Shown here: piece by piece, positions 55,754 to 64,000 of the stretch
How positions within the stretch are numbered: position 1 is the first letter of the stretch
How the letters are laid out: every line of letters begins with the position of its first letter
Notes under the pieces: generated by a model
What the model saw: the letters and a program-made list of their open reading frames with translations, nothing else
The model's database searches: none
Told to the model about the DNA's origin: nothing
NCBI GenBank assembly: GCA_008638375.1
Contig: CM018038.1
Coordinates: forward strand, 31,758,383-31,822,382
DNA: 64,000 nucleotides
Reading direction: 5' to 3'
DNA from: Nyssa sinensis
Taxonomy: Eukaryota > Streptophyta > Magnoliopsida > Cornales > Nyssaceae
Translations under genes and position numbers: made by a program

Positions 55754-57337
55754 TGGTGAGTGCACAAAAGTGCACTCTAAAGACCTTATTATTAGATTAA
55801 AATACAAAAATATGGATAAAAATGTTGGGATATAATTAATGTTATTTAATTTAATTTCTATTCATAGTGAGATATATTTGAACGTTATTTTATAATATTT
55901 TAAATCTCAAATACTGCATTAATTATTGGTCCTGCTTTGAAGGTTGCAGCTTGAAGAAAAAAAAAAAAGAAAAAGAAACCAAGCAGTGCGGCTGATTTGT
56001 GGCTGATCAGGAAATCAAATGAAAAAAAGAAGCAAGTCCAAAAGTTATGGCTCAATTGAGAATGGCTAGAGAGAGAGCAATCCAAAAGAGAAAAAAAAAA
56101 TTCAAATGAGGCTTGGTAGGCTTGAGGTCCTGCGGCGCTACTGCGCAGAGAGGAAAAAAAGCCATAGGGTCGTGTGGCTTGGGTCTTGGGCGGCAGTTGC
56201 TGAAGTGTAGGGCCCATACGTAGAATTAAGGAGCAGTTGGGCTTGGGCGCTGGGCTGATTCAGGGCGATGCGGTGCGGCGTTGGGGGGTTTTGAAAGAAA
56301 AAAAAAAAAACTTAATGAAATAATTAAGCAGTTTGGGGCCCGTGAGGAGGATTTTAAAAGAATAAGCCCAGGCGCTAAATCAATAAGAGGCTTGGGTGTG
56401 CGGCACGTTGGGCTTGGAATGGGATTTGAGGCGCTGTGTGCGTACTGTTAGAAGAGGGTTTAATTGTACTGAAATGCAAAATGGGCCCAAGCGCTGACGT
56501 AAAATGAAGGGCGCTAGCCCTAACGTGCGGTGTGAATTTTTTTAAAAGAAAATAGGAAAGAAAGACAGAGAAGCTTGTGCAGCTGCGCGGAGGACAATTC
56601 ATGGCGCGATTCTTTTACATGAGATTTACGTTGTCTGTCATGTGTATGGGTAACTAAGTTTTCAAGTAGGGTTAGGGATGAACTTACACCATAGATGGTA
56701 TTTGTAATTCATGTGTTTGGTTTTATTTATTAAAACTCTTTGTTTTATCATTCTCAATTTATTGTTGCCAAATAATTACAGAGTTTATTCCGTTATAGAT
56801 TCAGTCAAGCTTTTTCTATTAAATGGATTAATTCTTTGATTATTTTTGGATCAATTAATTTTTTATATTGATTTAATTCTTTGCTGCAATATTGCTTTCC
56901 TAGGTATATTGTCGTCGTTGGATTCTTTCCAATATGAATAACAATTTGTGGGATTTAAAAGTGTTGAATGATTTTTCAGAGGTTACATTTGATTTAATTT
57001 TGATTCAGAATTCTATATTTTCCTATTGGGATTTTTGGAATTAAATTCTCAATTAAGTTATCAGTGAATTAAAAATAATTAAAATATCAGATATGTGCAA
57101 GGGATTCCCGAAGCTCGGACTGTTCGTTAATTTGAGTATTTTTCTTCTGTTAATTACTTGGTTTAATTTTAATTTGCTTTTTAAATCACTTTTTATATTT
57201 TTATCTTCTCGTGAATCAGTTTAATATTTTCTTTAGTTTCAGAAATTTTTTCTATTATTCTTTTAATTTTGTCTCCTTGTGGAATTGACATCCCAAAGTT
57301 ACATTACAACTACTGCGTTATTCTTCGGGCGCAATCA
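55754..57337 (+). repeat. 5' LTR of Athila copy C
   Basis: Starts TGGTGAGTGCACAAAAGTGC and ends GGGCGCAATCA. The R-U5-like part (56620-57337) is clearly related to copy A, but the U3-like part (about 55900-56600) has different, GGCGC-rich words such as 'tgcggcgctactgcgc' and 'ggcccaagcgctgacg'. Confidence 0.87.
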
Positions 57338-57340
57338 AAT

Positions 57341-57360
57341 TTTGGTGTCGTTGCTGGGGA
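57341..57360 (+). other. PBS of Athila copy C
   Basis: TTTGGTGTCGTTGCTGGGGA lies three bases after the LTR. It differs from the usual TTTGGCGCCGTTGCCGGGGA by three C-to-T changes. Confidence 0.8.
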
Positions 57361-57525
57361 AACGGTAGAAGAATCAGTAGATAGTTTTTCTTTTCAGTAG
57401 TTTGCAAAGGTGGTAACTTCAGTTCCCTTTTTTTTACTTGCTGCATTATTATTTTATTTTATTTTTTCTTTTCGTATTTTATTTATTTATTTTATTTATT
57501 TTTTAATTTTTTTATTGTTATCTTA

Positions 57526-58672
57526 CATGCATAATAGGTATAGGAATGCTTTAGGTCGATTTGCTTGTAGGCTTGTGTTAGAGTCAGATTTAGAGTCTAA
57601 TTTTTCTAGTTTTTCTAATTTTTTGTTTGATAATTCTTTAAATTCTGAAAATATGAGTAAATACGAGGATTAACCCACTAGGACACTTCAGGATTACCTC
57701 CACCCTACACTGCACAGCCACACCATCATGCATCATGTTTCCACCCACTACTTGTCAAATTGATGTTAAAACAGGGGTGATACAGTTACTCCCTACATTT
57801 CATAGTTTGGAAAATGAAAAACTATATGTACACATTAGGGAGTTTGAAGAGGTAGTTGCGACTTTCCATAGTCAAAATGCAACACAAGACATCGGTGAGA
57901 CTTAAGTTCTTTCCTTTCTCTTTGAAAGATAGAGCTAAGAGTTGGCTATACTCACTAAGACCACGATCAATTGGATCGTGGAATGAGATGACTCAAATTT
58001 TCTTTACTAAATAATTTCCCCACCATAAGACCAATGTTTTAAAAAGACAGATCTCCACCTTTGCACAAAAGGATAGTGAGACTTTGTATCAGTCTTAGGA
58101 AAGATTTAAGTAGTTATTGAGTATGTGCCCTCACCATGGTTATGAGAGTTGGTGTCCTAGTGAGTTATTTCTATGAGGGACTTACACCTAGAGAGTGCCA
58201 ATTTATAGAGATGATGTGTAATGGTGAGTTTTTACAGGAAGATCCTGATGAGGCCATAGAGTACCTAAATAAGCTTGTTAAAAAAGCTCACACTTGGACA
58301 GGACCTAGTGCTTTTGAAAGCACAAATAGGTCACGACCTACAGGGAACCAAAATGGTGGTGTAATTTACCATCTTAGGGAGGAGGACAACTTGAAGGCTA
58401 AGGTAGAGATACTTACTAGAGAGTTAGAGATGTTAAACGCTAGGTACTTAAAGTCAACACACTTGGCTAATCATACAGATTCTTTTAGACCATGTTCGGT
58501 GTGTGGCAGGGTAGATCACCTCGCCCAAGAGTGTCTCACATTTGCTAAGATGAGAGGGATGTATGAGGACCAATGTAATACCTTAGGTATGTACAAGAAG
58601 CCTTTCACACCCTTCTTTGAGACTTACAATCCAAGGGTGGTGCAATCACCCCAATTTTCGCTGGAAGTTTGA
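57526..58672 (+). pseudogene. gag: Athila gag, copy C (broken 5' half, open 3' half)
   Basis: Starts MHNRYRNALGRFACRLVLES (57529), collinear with copy A, and stops at 57670. The middle is frameshifted but keeps the collinear ELRVGYTH/ACTCAA region that shows the ancestral CAA codons. From 58136 a 178-residue frame covers SYFYEGLTPRECQFIEMMCN, EDPDEAIEYLNKLVKKAHTW and the zinc knuckle CSVCGRVDHLAQEC (about 58492-58533), a perfect CX2CX4HX4C, then MRGMYEDQCNTLGMYKKPF. In Athila this stretch is the end of capsid and the nucleocapsid. Confidence 0.82.
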
Positions 58673-58986
58673 AAACCAGCCACCTGCACCATCACCTGCA
58701 CAGCCTCCTAGATCATACCCTGACATTATATCATGTACCATATCATGCATCTTCATCTTCTAAGAATTCTTTAGAAGACACTTTGCATGCTTTTATTGAA
58801 GCATAAGGTAAGACTAATCAAAAGTTTGAATCTTTGATTACTCAAGTTGTGGAAGACAACAATGTGATAAAGAGCCAAGTGTCCAAATTGATGACATCTT
58901 TGAGTGTGCGTGAGCGAGGTAGATTCCCTTCCTAAGCTCAATCCACACCCCATGGTCAACAGATGGCGTAAGAGAATTTAAAGGAT

Positions 58987-59808
58987 GTGAACGCCATTGT
59001 GACTCGAAGTGGTAAGTCATTACACATCCCAACAATGGAAAAATCGAAAGATGTGGAAAATGATCAAGATAGTAGCAATGCTGAGCTGCCCAAGGAACCA
59101 GAGGTGACAAAAAACTATGTTAAGGTACCATTTCCACAAGCTTTAAAATCAACCAAGCGAACTTTGGATCCTAACAATGAAATCCTAGAGAATCTCAAGC
59201 AAGTAAAAATCAATCTTCCTTTTTTGCATGTAATTAAACAAGTTCCTACTTATGCAAAAGTTCTTAAAGATTTGTGTACAGTTAAGAGGAAGCACTATGT
59301 GAAGAAGACAACATTCCTGACAGAGCAAGTTAGTGCTCTAATTGAGCAGAGGATTCCTCCCAAGTACAAGGATGCTGGTTGTCCAACCATTGCATACAGC
59401 ATTGGAAATCATGAGTTTGGACAAGCTTTGCTTGATTTAGGAGCTAGTGTGAATCTAATGCCTTATTCTATTTATTTGCAGATGGGGTTGGGAGAAATCA
59501 AACCAACTTATATGGTATTGCAATTGGCTGACCGTTCAGTCAGAGCGCCACGGGGTGTGGTAGAGGATGTTCTGATTCAAGTTGATAAATTTTATTATCC
59601 TGTTGATTTCCTAATCCTTGACACTAGCTCTGCTATTGACTCCACTTCAAAAGTTCCTCTGATTTTAGGTAGGTCTTTTCTTGCCATTGCTAATGCTCTT
59701 ATTAATTGCAGGAATGGACTTATGAAGCTGTCTTTTGGGAACATGACTCTCGAGGTAAATATATTTCATATTGCAAAACAGCCAGAAGAGGAGGACGAGT
59801 GCCACTAG
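58987..59808 (+). CDS. Athila protease region, copy C (open frame, 273 residues)
   Basis: Open for 273 residues. N-terminal linker with TRSGKSLHIPTMEKSKDVE (residues 6-24), then LPFLHVIKQVPTYAKVLKDL, IEQRIPPKYKDAGCPTIAYS, and the aspartic protease core GQALLDLGASVNLMPYSIYL (active-site DLGAS, Asp about residue 153), VPLILGRSFLAIANALINC and LSFGNMTLEVNIFHI. DLGAS is the normal Athila form of the D-T/S-G site. It is the least damaged coding piece in the window. The stop at 59806 (TAG) stands where copy A has CAG (37589), so the original frame continued into 59809-60042. Confidence 0.85.
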   Translation: MNAIVTRSGKSLHIPTMEKSKDVENDQDSSNAELPKEPEVTKNYVKVPFPQALKSTKRTLDPNNEILENLKQVKINLPFLHVIKQVPTYAKVLKDLCTVKRKHYVKKTTFLTEQVSALIEQRIPPKYKDAGCPTIAYSIGNHEFGQALLDLGASVNLMPYSIYLQMGLGEIKPTYMVLQLADRSVRAPRGVVEDVLIQVDKFYYPVDFLILDTSSAIDSTSKVPLILGRSFLAIANALINCRNGLMKLSFGNMTLEVNIFHIAKQPEEEDECH

Positions 59809-60315
59809 ATGTACATGATTGATTCACTCGTTGATTCACTCATGGATAGGGGAATTCCTCCAACTCATGATTTTGATCCCCTTGAGGATTTTCTTGTTAA
59901 TCCTGAGTTTGATTATATTACTGATCCATCTAATGTGGTTGATATTTGTGCTATTTTTAATAGAACTCAGGATTATGGAGCCTGGGCATGGCAACTAAAG
60001 TTTGAGGAGTTGCTTACAAAAAGGGAAAAACAAATTCCTTAAAGTGTGGAAGCACCCAAAGTTGAATTGAAGCCTTTGCCTAAGGGTTTAAAACATGCCT
60101 TCCTTGATCCAGGTGATACTTTTCCTGTTATTATATCATCTAAATTGTCTGAGTCTCAAGGTGAGAAATTAATTCAGACCCTAAGTAAGCATAGGTCAGC
60201 CCTAGGTTGGAGCATTGCTGATCGAGTGAAAATGAAAGCGTTTCATGATAAAAATATTTTGAGAAAAACTTTTAAGCCTAATGATCAAGTGCTTTTATAT
60301 GACTCTAGACTTTAA
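59809..60315 (+). pseudogene. Linker fused in frame to the integrase C-terminus by deletion
   Basis: Same frame as the protease. MYMIDSLVDSLMDRGIPPTH to KREKQIP (59809-60042) is the protease-RT linker. A TAA (60040) follows where copy A has TCA. Then 60046-60315 begins with EAPKVELKPLPKGLKHAFLD, IISSKLSESQGEKLIQTLSK and GWSIAD, the approach to RT, and changes at about 60222-60230 directly into KMKAFHDKNILRKTFKPNDQ, which in copy A lies at 40448 at the end of integrase. The missing piece corresponds to about 2.45 kb of copy A (about 38001-40447). The frame is kept across the junction. A stop and shift follow at 60313. Confidence 0.88.
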
Positions 60316-62150
60316 AGCACCTAAGAAAACTCAGGTTTAGGTGGACAGGCTCCTTTATAGTGAAGAATGTTTTTGAAAATGGGGTAGTAGAAATAGAGGA
60401 TCCCAAGGATGGTCGGGTTTTTAAAGTAAACGGTCAGCGCCTTAAAATTTTAATTGATAGGCAAGTTCCGGAAGTGAAAGACATTCCACTTATGGACCCG
60501 GTCTATCAACCTTGATCACGCCATGCAGGTTTGTTATTTTTATTATTATTATTATTATTTTTATTTTTATTTTTCTTTCTTTATTTTATTTGTTTTATTT
60601 TATTTTTGTTCTCTTTTATTTTTATTCTTTTTCTTTTTGTTGGCTGCTATTTTCTTTGTTTTTATTTGCAGGTTAATTTCATTTTTTCAGTTCAAGATTG
60701 CCATCTTTGGTGCTTAGCGAGCTATCCACGTCCCACATCAGGTGTACTCCACCCTTTTCAGTACCCTTCCATTCAATTTTGATTGTTAAACATTGAGGAC
60801 AATGTTTCATTTAAGTTGGAGGGTGGTGGTGCAATTCAACATTTAAAATGCATGAAATTTTTTTAAAAATTTGCATCACAAATGCACCTTTTTCCCATGA
60901 GTACTCATTCTCATTCATAGCTATCTTCGTGAATTCACTGAATCCACCATAATCATTCAATTGAGGCATTCACATAACTTTTAATGCACCTATCCAAACT
61001 TTGTGGTAAGATGATGGTTTGACACATGTAGCTAGAGAACTCTTTTGCTTAAGTATTCATGTGAGTTTTGGAGAGAATTGAAAGCTTACAAATGCAAAAA
61101 ATTGTGATAAGCATTCATTGATCTATTGAATTGGGCACTTCTTTTGAGAATATAATTACATGGTTGGTGGTATGACGACAGATATACTTGGGATATGACG
61201 AATGTCAACTTAGGATTAATGTTTGAGCCTTTCAAGTTAACCCTTCTCATCATAGACCCTTAGTAGCCAACTTTGAGCCAACAAATATATATAGTTTTTT
61301 TTTTTTTATGCCCACATCATCCATACCTCTCCACATTGGAGTATAGCCTATACCTTGATTTTCCTACCCTTTTTACTTCCAAGTGTGTACTAGGTGTGGA
61401 ATTTGCATTACTTGTCTTTTGTGTTGCATTGAAAAAAATAGAAAAAGAAAAGGGAAGAGTGCAAGTGCAGAGGGTTCAATTGAGTGAGCATCAAAGTCAT
61501 TCTCAAAAAAAAAAAATAATAATAATAAGGAAAAGTTTTGTTATTTAGTGATTTGAAAACTTGAAGGGTACATCAAGTGAGGAGTTTGGTTTGCTATGAT
61601 TCTTAATGAAATTCTCTTAGTATGTACTTGGAAGTTTTTGAATCCTTTTTATCCTTTTCTTCATATAGAGCCATGCTACAACCTTTTTTATGTTGATCAT
61701 TCTAATCCTAAGTAAGCCTGTGGAAAGAGTGGTGGAAGTCTCAATTGTTAGTGCGCCTATCATAAGATCAATGTTTATTTGTTGCTTGTACATAATTGCC
61801 AAATTTTCCATTGAGCGTGTTCACCCCTTGTCAACTCCATAAAGAGAACCCCTACATGAAACACTTTTATACCCATGGATATAGAGTTGAACCTTTTGCT
61901 TGAGATGTTCTTGATGTTGCAATGTGTCATGGTTTGGCGTTAGATGGATATGGCTTGGAGCGCACACACACACACTCTGGGAATTGCTATAAGTGGATTG
62001 ATTTTTATAGGATTATTGAATTCTTGAAATTGCTTTGATATGCAAATCTGAAAAATGTGATTAGATGTCTTCTATGTGTGATCTTCTTTCGTCTCTTTTG
62101 TCATTTTTGCATGTAAATTGCCAGGGACTAGCAATGAGCAAGTTGGGGGG
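60316..62150 (+). other. Integrase tail and 3' non-coding region of copy C, with polypurine tract
   Basis: 60316-60515 is the frameshifted end of integrase (lgwtGSFIVKNVF-like and DPKDGRVFKVN). The rest is non-coding and collinear with 40690-42398 of copy A, including 'gaggacaatgtttcattt' (60794) and the tract AGCAAGTTGGGGGG (62137-62150) right before the LTR. It contains TTA/T-rich runs at 60535-60610. Confidence 0.75.
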
Positions 62151-63724
62151 TGTTATGAGTGCGCAAAAGTGCACTCTAAAGACCTTATTATTAGATTAAA
62201 ATGTAAAAATATGGATAAAAATGTTGGGATATAATTAATATTATTTAATTTAATTTCTATTCACAGTGAGATATATTTGAGCGTTATTTTATAATATTTT
62301 AAATCTCAAATACTGCATTAATTATTGGTCCTGCTTTGAAGGTTGCAGCTGAAGAAAAAGAAAAGAAAAAGTAACCAAGCAGTGAGGCTAATTTGTGGCT
62401 GATCAGGAAATCAAATGAAAAAAAGAAGAAAGTCAAAAAGTTGTGGCTCAATTGAGAATGGCTGGAGAGAGAGCAATCCAAAAGAGAAAAAAAAAAAAAA
62501 GTCAAATGAGGCTTGGTAGGCTTGAGGTCCTGCGGCGCTACTATGCAGAAAGGAAAAAAAGCCATAGGGCCGTGCGGCTTGGGTCTTGGGCAGCAGTTGC
62601 TGAAGTGTAGGGGCCCATACGTAGAATTAAGGAGCAGTTGGGCTTGGGCGCTAGGCTGATTCAGGGCGATGCGGTGCGGCGTTGGAGGGTTTTGAAAGGA
62701 AAAAAAAACTGAATGAAATAATTAAGCAGTGTGGGGCCCGCGAGGAGGATTTTAAAAGAATAAGCCCAGGCGCTAAATCAACAAGAGGCTTGGGTGTGCG
62801 GCACGTTGGGCTTGGAATGGGCTTTGAGGCACTGTGTGCGTACTGCTAGAAGAGGGTTTAATTGTGCTGAAATGCAAAACGGGCCCAAGCGCTGACGCAA
62901 AATAAAGGGCGCTAGCCCTAGCGTGTGGTGTGAAGTTTTTTAAAAGAAAACAGGAAAGAAAGACAGAGAAGCTTGTGCCGCTGCGCGGAGGACAATTCAT
63001 GGCGCGATTCTTTTACATGAGATTTACGTTGTCCGTTATGTGTATGGGTAACTAAGTTTTCAAGTAGGGTTAAGGATGAGCTTGCACCATAGATGGTATT
63101 TTTAATTCATGTGTTTGGTTTTATTTATTAAAACTCTTTGTTTTATTATTCTCAATTTATTGTTGCCGAATAATTACAGAGTTTATTCCGTTGTAGATTC
63201 AGTCAGTCTTTTTCTATTAAATGGATTAATTCTTTGATTATTTTTGGATCAATTAATTTTTTATATTGATTTAATTCTTTGCTGCAATATTGCTTCCTAG
63301 GTATATTGTCGTCGTTGGGTTCTTTCAATGTGGAATAACAATTTGTGGGATTTAAAAGTGTTGAATGATTTTTCAAAGGTTACATTTGATTTAATTTTGA
63401 TTCAGAATTCTATATTTTCCTATTGAAATTTTTGGAATTAAATTCTCAATTAAGTTATCAGTGAATTAAAAATAATTAAAATATCAGATATGTTCAAGGG
63501 ATTCCCGATGCTCTACTGTTCAGTTAATTTGAGTATTTTCTTCTGTTAATTACTTGGTTTAATTTTAATTTACTTTTTAAATCACTTTTTATATTTTTAT
63601 CTTCTCGTGAATCGTTTAATATTTTCTTTAGTTTTAGAAATTCTTTCTATTATTCTTTTAATTTTGTCTCCCTGTGGAATCGACACCCCAAAGCTACACT
63701 ACAACTACCGCGTTATTCTTTGGG
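62151..63724 (+). repeat. 3' LTR of Athila copy C
   Basis: Starts TGTTATGAGTGCGCAAAAGT and follows 55754-57337 with scattered substitutions. It stops at CGCGTTATTCTTTGGG, lacking the last ~8 bases present in the 5' LTR, and passes straight into array sequence. Confidence 0.87.
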
Positions 63725-64000
63725 AACAGACCTATAACTCTAACAGCCTATGCAAGAGTTATAGGTCTGGTCCATCTCAATGTTCAGACCCCTAAAAAAT
63801 CTTGTAGCATGTGCAAGAGTTATAGGTCTGGTCCATCTTAATGTTCTGATCCCCTAAAAAACCTTGCAGCATGTGCAAGAGTTATAGGTCTGGTCCATCT
63901 CAATGTTCAGACCCCTAAAAACCTTGCAACCTGTGCAAGAGTTATAGGTCTGGTCCATCTCAATGTTCAGACCCTTAAAAACCTTGCAGCCTATGCAAGA
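63725..64000 (+). repeat. 60-bp tandem array, second part
   Basis: Resumes the array interrupted at 55753, with units near 63787, 63847, 63907 and 63967, and runs off the window. The first ~45 bases contain an inverted fragment of the unit (CAGACCTATAACTCT), giving a hairpin with 63755-63769. Confidence 0.93.

Larger units (their letters stand above)
55754..63724 (+). mobile_element. Athila-like Ty3/Gypsy element, copy C (internally deleted)
   Basis: LTRs of about 1.58 kb (55754-57337, 62151-63724) that look more similar to each other than those of copy A. The PBS is a TTTGGTGTCGTTGCTGGGGA variant of the Athila type. Gag and protease are present, but RT, RNase H and the first two thirds of integrase are missing, replaced by an in-frame junction near 60220. 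It is inserted in the 60-bp array of the Tat element, so it is younger than that element. No 5-bp TSD was found, and the last ~8 bases of the 3' LTR (CG[T/C]AATCA) are absent. Confidence 0.85.
48385..64000 (+). mobile_element. Tat-like Ty3/Gypsy retrotransposon, runs past the window
   Basis: 5' LTR from about 48385, PBS TTTGGCGCCATTTGTGGG, then gag, protease, RT, RNase H, a second RNase H and integrase (49591-55203), and a 60-bp tandem array. The extra RNase H domain after the retroviral-like one and the Tat gag module (KYCDFNKDHGHTTNEC) place it in the Tat lineage. An Athila-like element (55754-63724) is inserted in the array. The 3' LTR must lie beyond 64000. Most breaks are stop codons within one frame. 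Confidence 0.85.

Noticed and set aside
55498..55800. 100-residue frame with a repeated 20-residue peptide (and a 76-residue one on the minus strand)
   Set aside because: It exists only because the tandem unit is 60 bp, a multiple of three; both strands are open, there is no start context, and the array is 3' untranslated repeat DNA.
1..64000. A new defence, biosynthetic or signalling system
   Set aside because: No gene cluster of any kind is present. Everything recognisable is retrotransposon sequence, and the unusual points are structural.

Overview
This is plant nuclear DNA, almost certainly an angiosperm intergenic region made of nested LTR retrotransposons. The evidence is Athila-like and Tat-like Ty3/Gypsy gag-pol remnants, a Ty1/Copia element with an initiator-Met-tRNA-type primer binding site (PBS), several 2.5-4.6 kb long terminal repeats with TG...CA ends, and A+T-rich spacers with CA, TA and GA microsatellites. 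I find no intact host gene, rRNA, conventional tRNA gene or CRISPR array. The species cannot be told from the sequence.

Region 1-14.6 kb is a mosaic of LTR fragments. It holds the 3' end of a long LTR (1-698), a second long LTR (699-5278) preceded by three ~180 bp direct repeats, a copia-like LTR end (5279-5974), and a partial inverted copy of the second LTR (6060-7561) that makes a large inverted repeat. A truncated LTR (7562-8365) and about 3 kb of unannotated A+T-rich DNA follow. A short, minus-strand, gag-like LTR element (11338-14607) is itself split by a solo LTR (12846-14295) with a 5-bp target-site duplication (TSD).

Region 14.9-46.4 kb is one nest. A Ty1/Copia element (14946-46407, TSD CTTTT, LTRs of about 450 bp) carries a 3.7 kb solo LTR inside its 5' LTR (15246-18956, TSD TACAT), a 2.5 kb solo LTR in its interior (22404-24906), and a second copy of the 3.7 kb family (26081-43995, TSD TCCTA). 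That copy is itself split by another solo LTR (26584-30165, TSD GAATA) and by a ~10 kb Athila-like element (33816-43791, TSD AGTCA). Removing the insertions leaves a copia element of about 7.3 kb with decayed gag and reverse transcriptase. The order of insertion can be read directly.

Region 46.4-48.4 kb is A+T-rich spacer with one small higher-GC patch that I could not identify.

Region 48.4-64 kb is a Tat-like Ty3/Gypsy element that runs off the window. It has a duplicated LTR/PBS/gag leader, then gag, protease, RT, RNase H, a second (Tat-type) RNase H and integrase, then a 60-bp tandem array in its 3' region. A second Athila-like element (55754-63724) sits inside that array. It has lost RT, RNase H and most of integrase by one internal deletion, but keeps an open protease frame. 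All coding regions are decayed. Many stop codons sit where the sister copy has CAA or CAG, consistent with deamination of methylated cytosine in silenced repeats.
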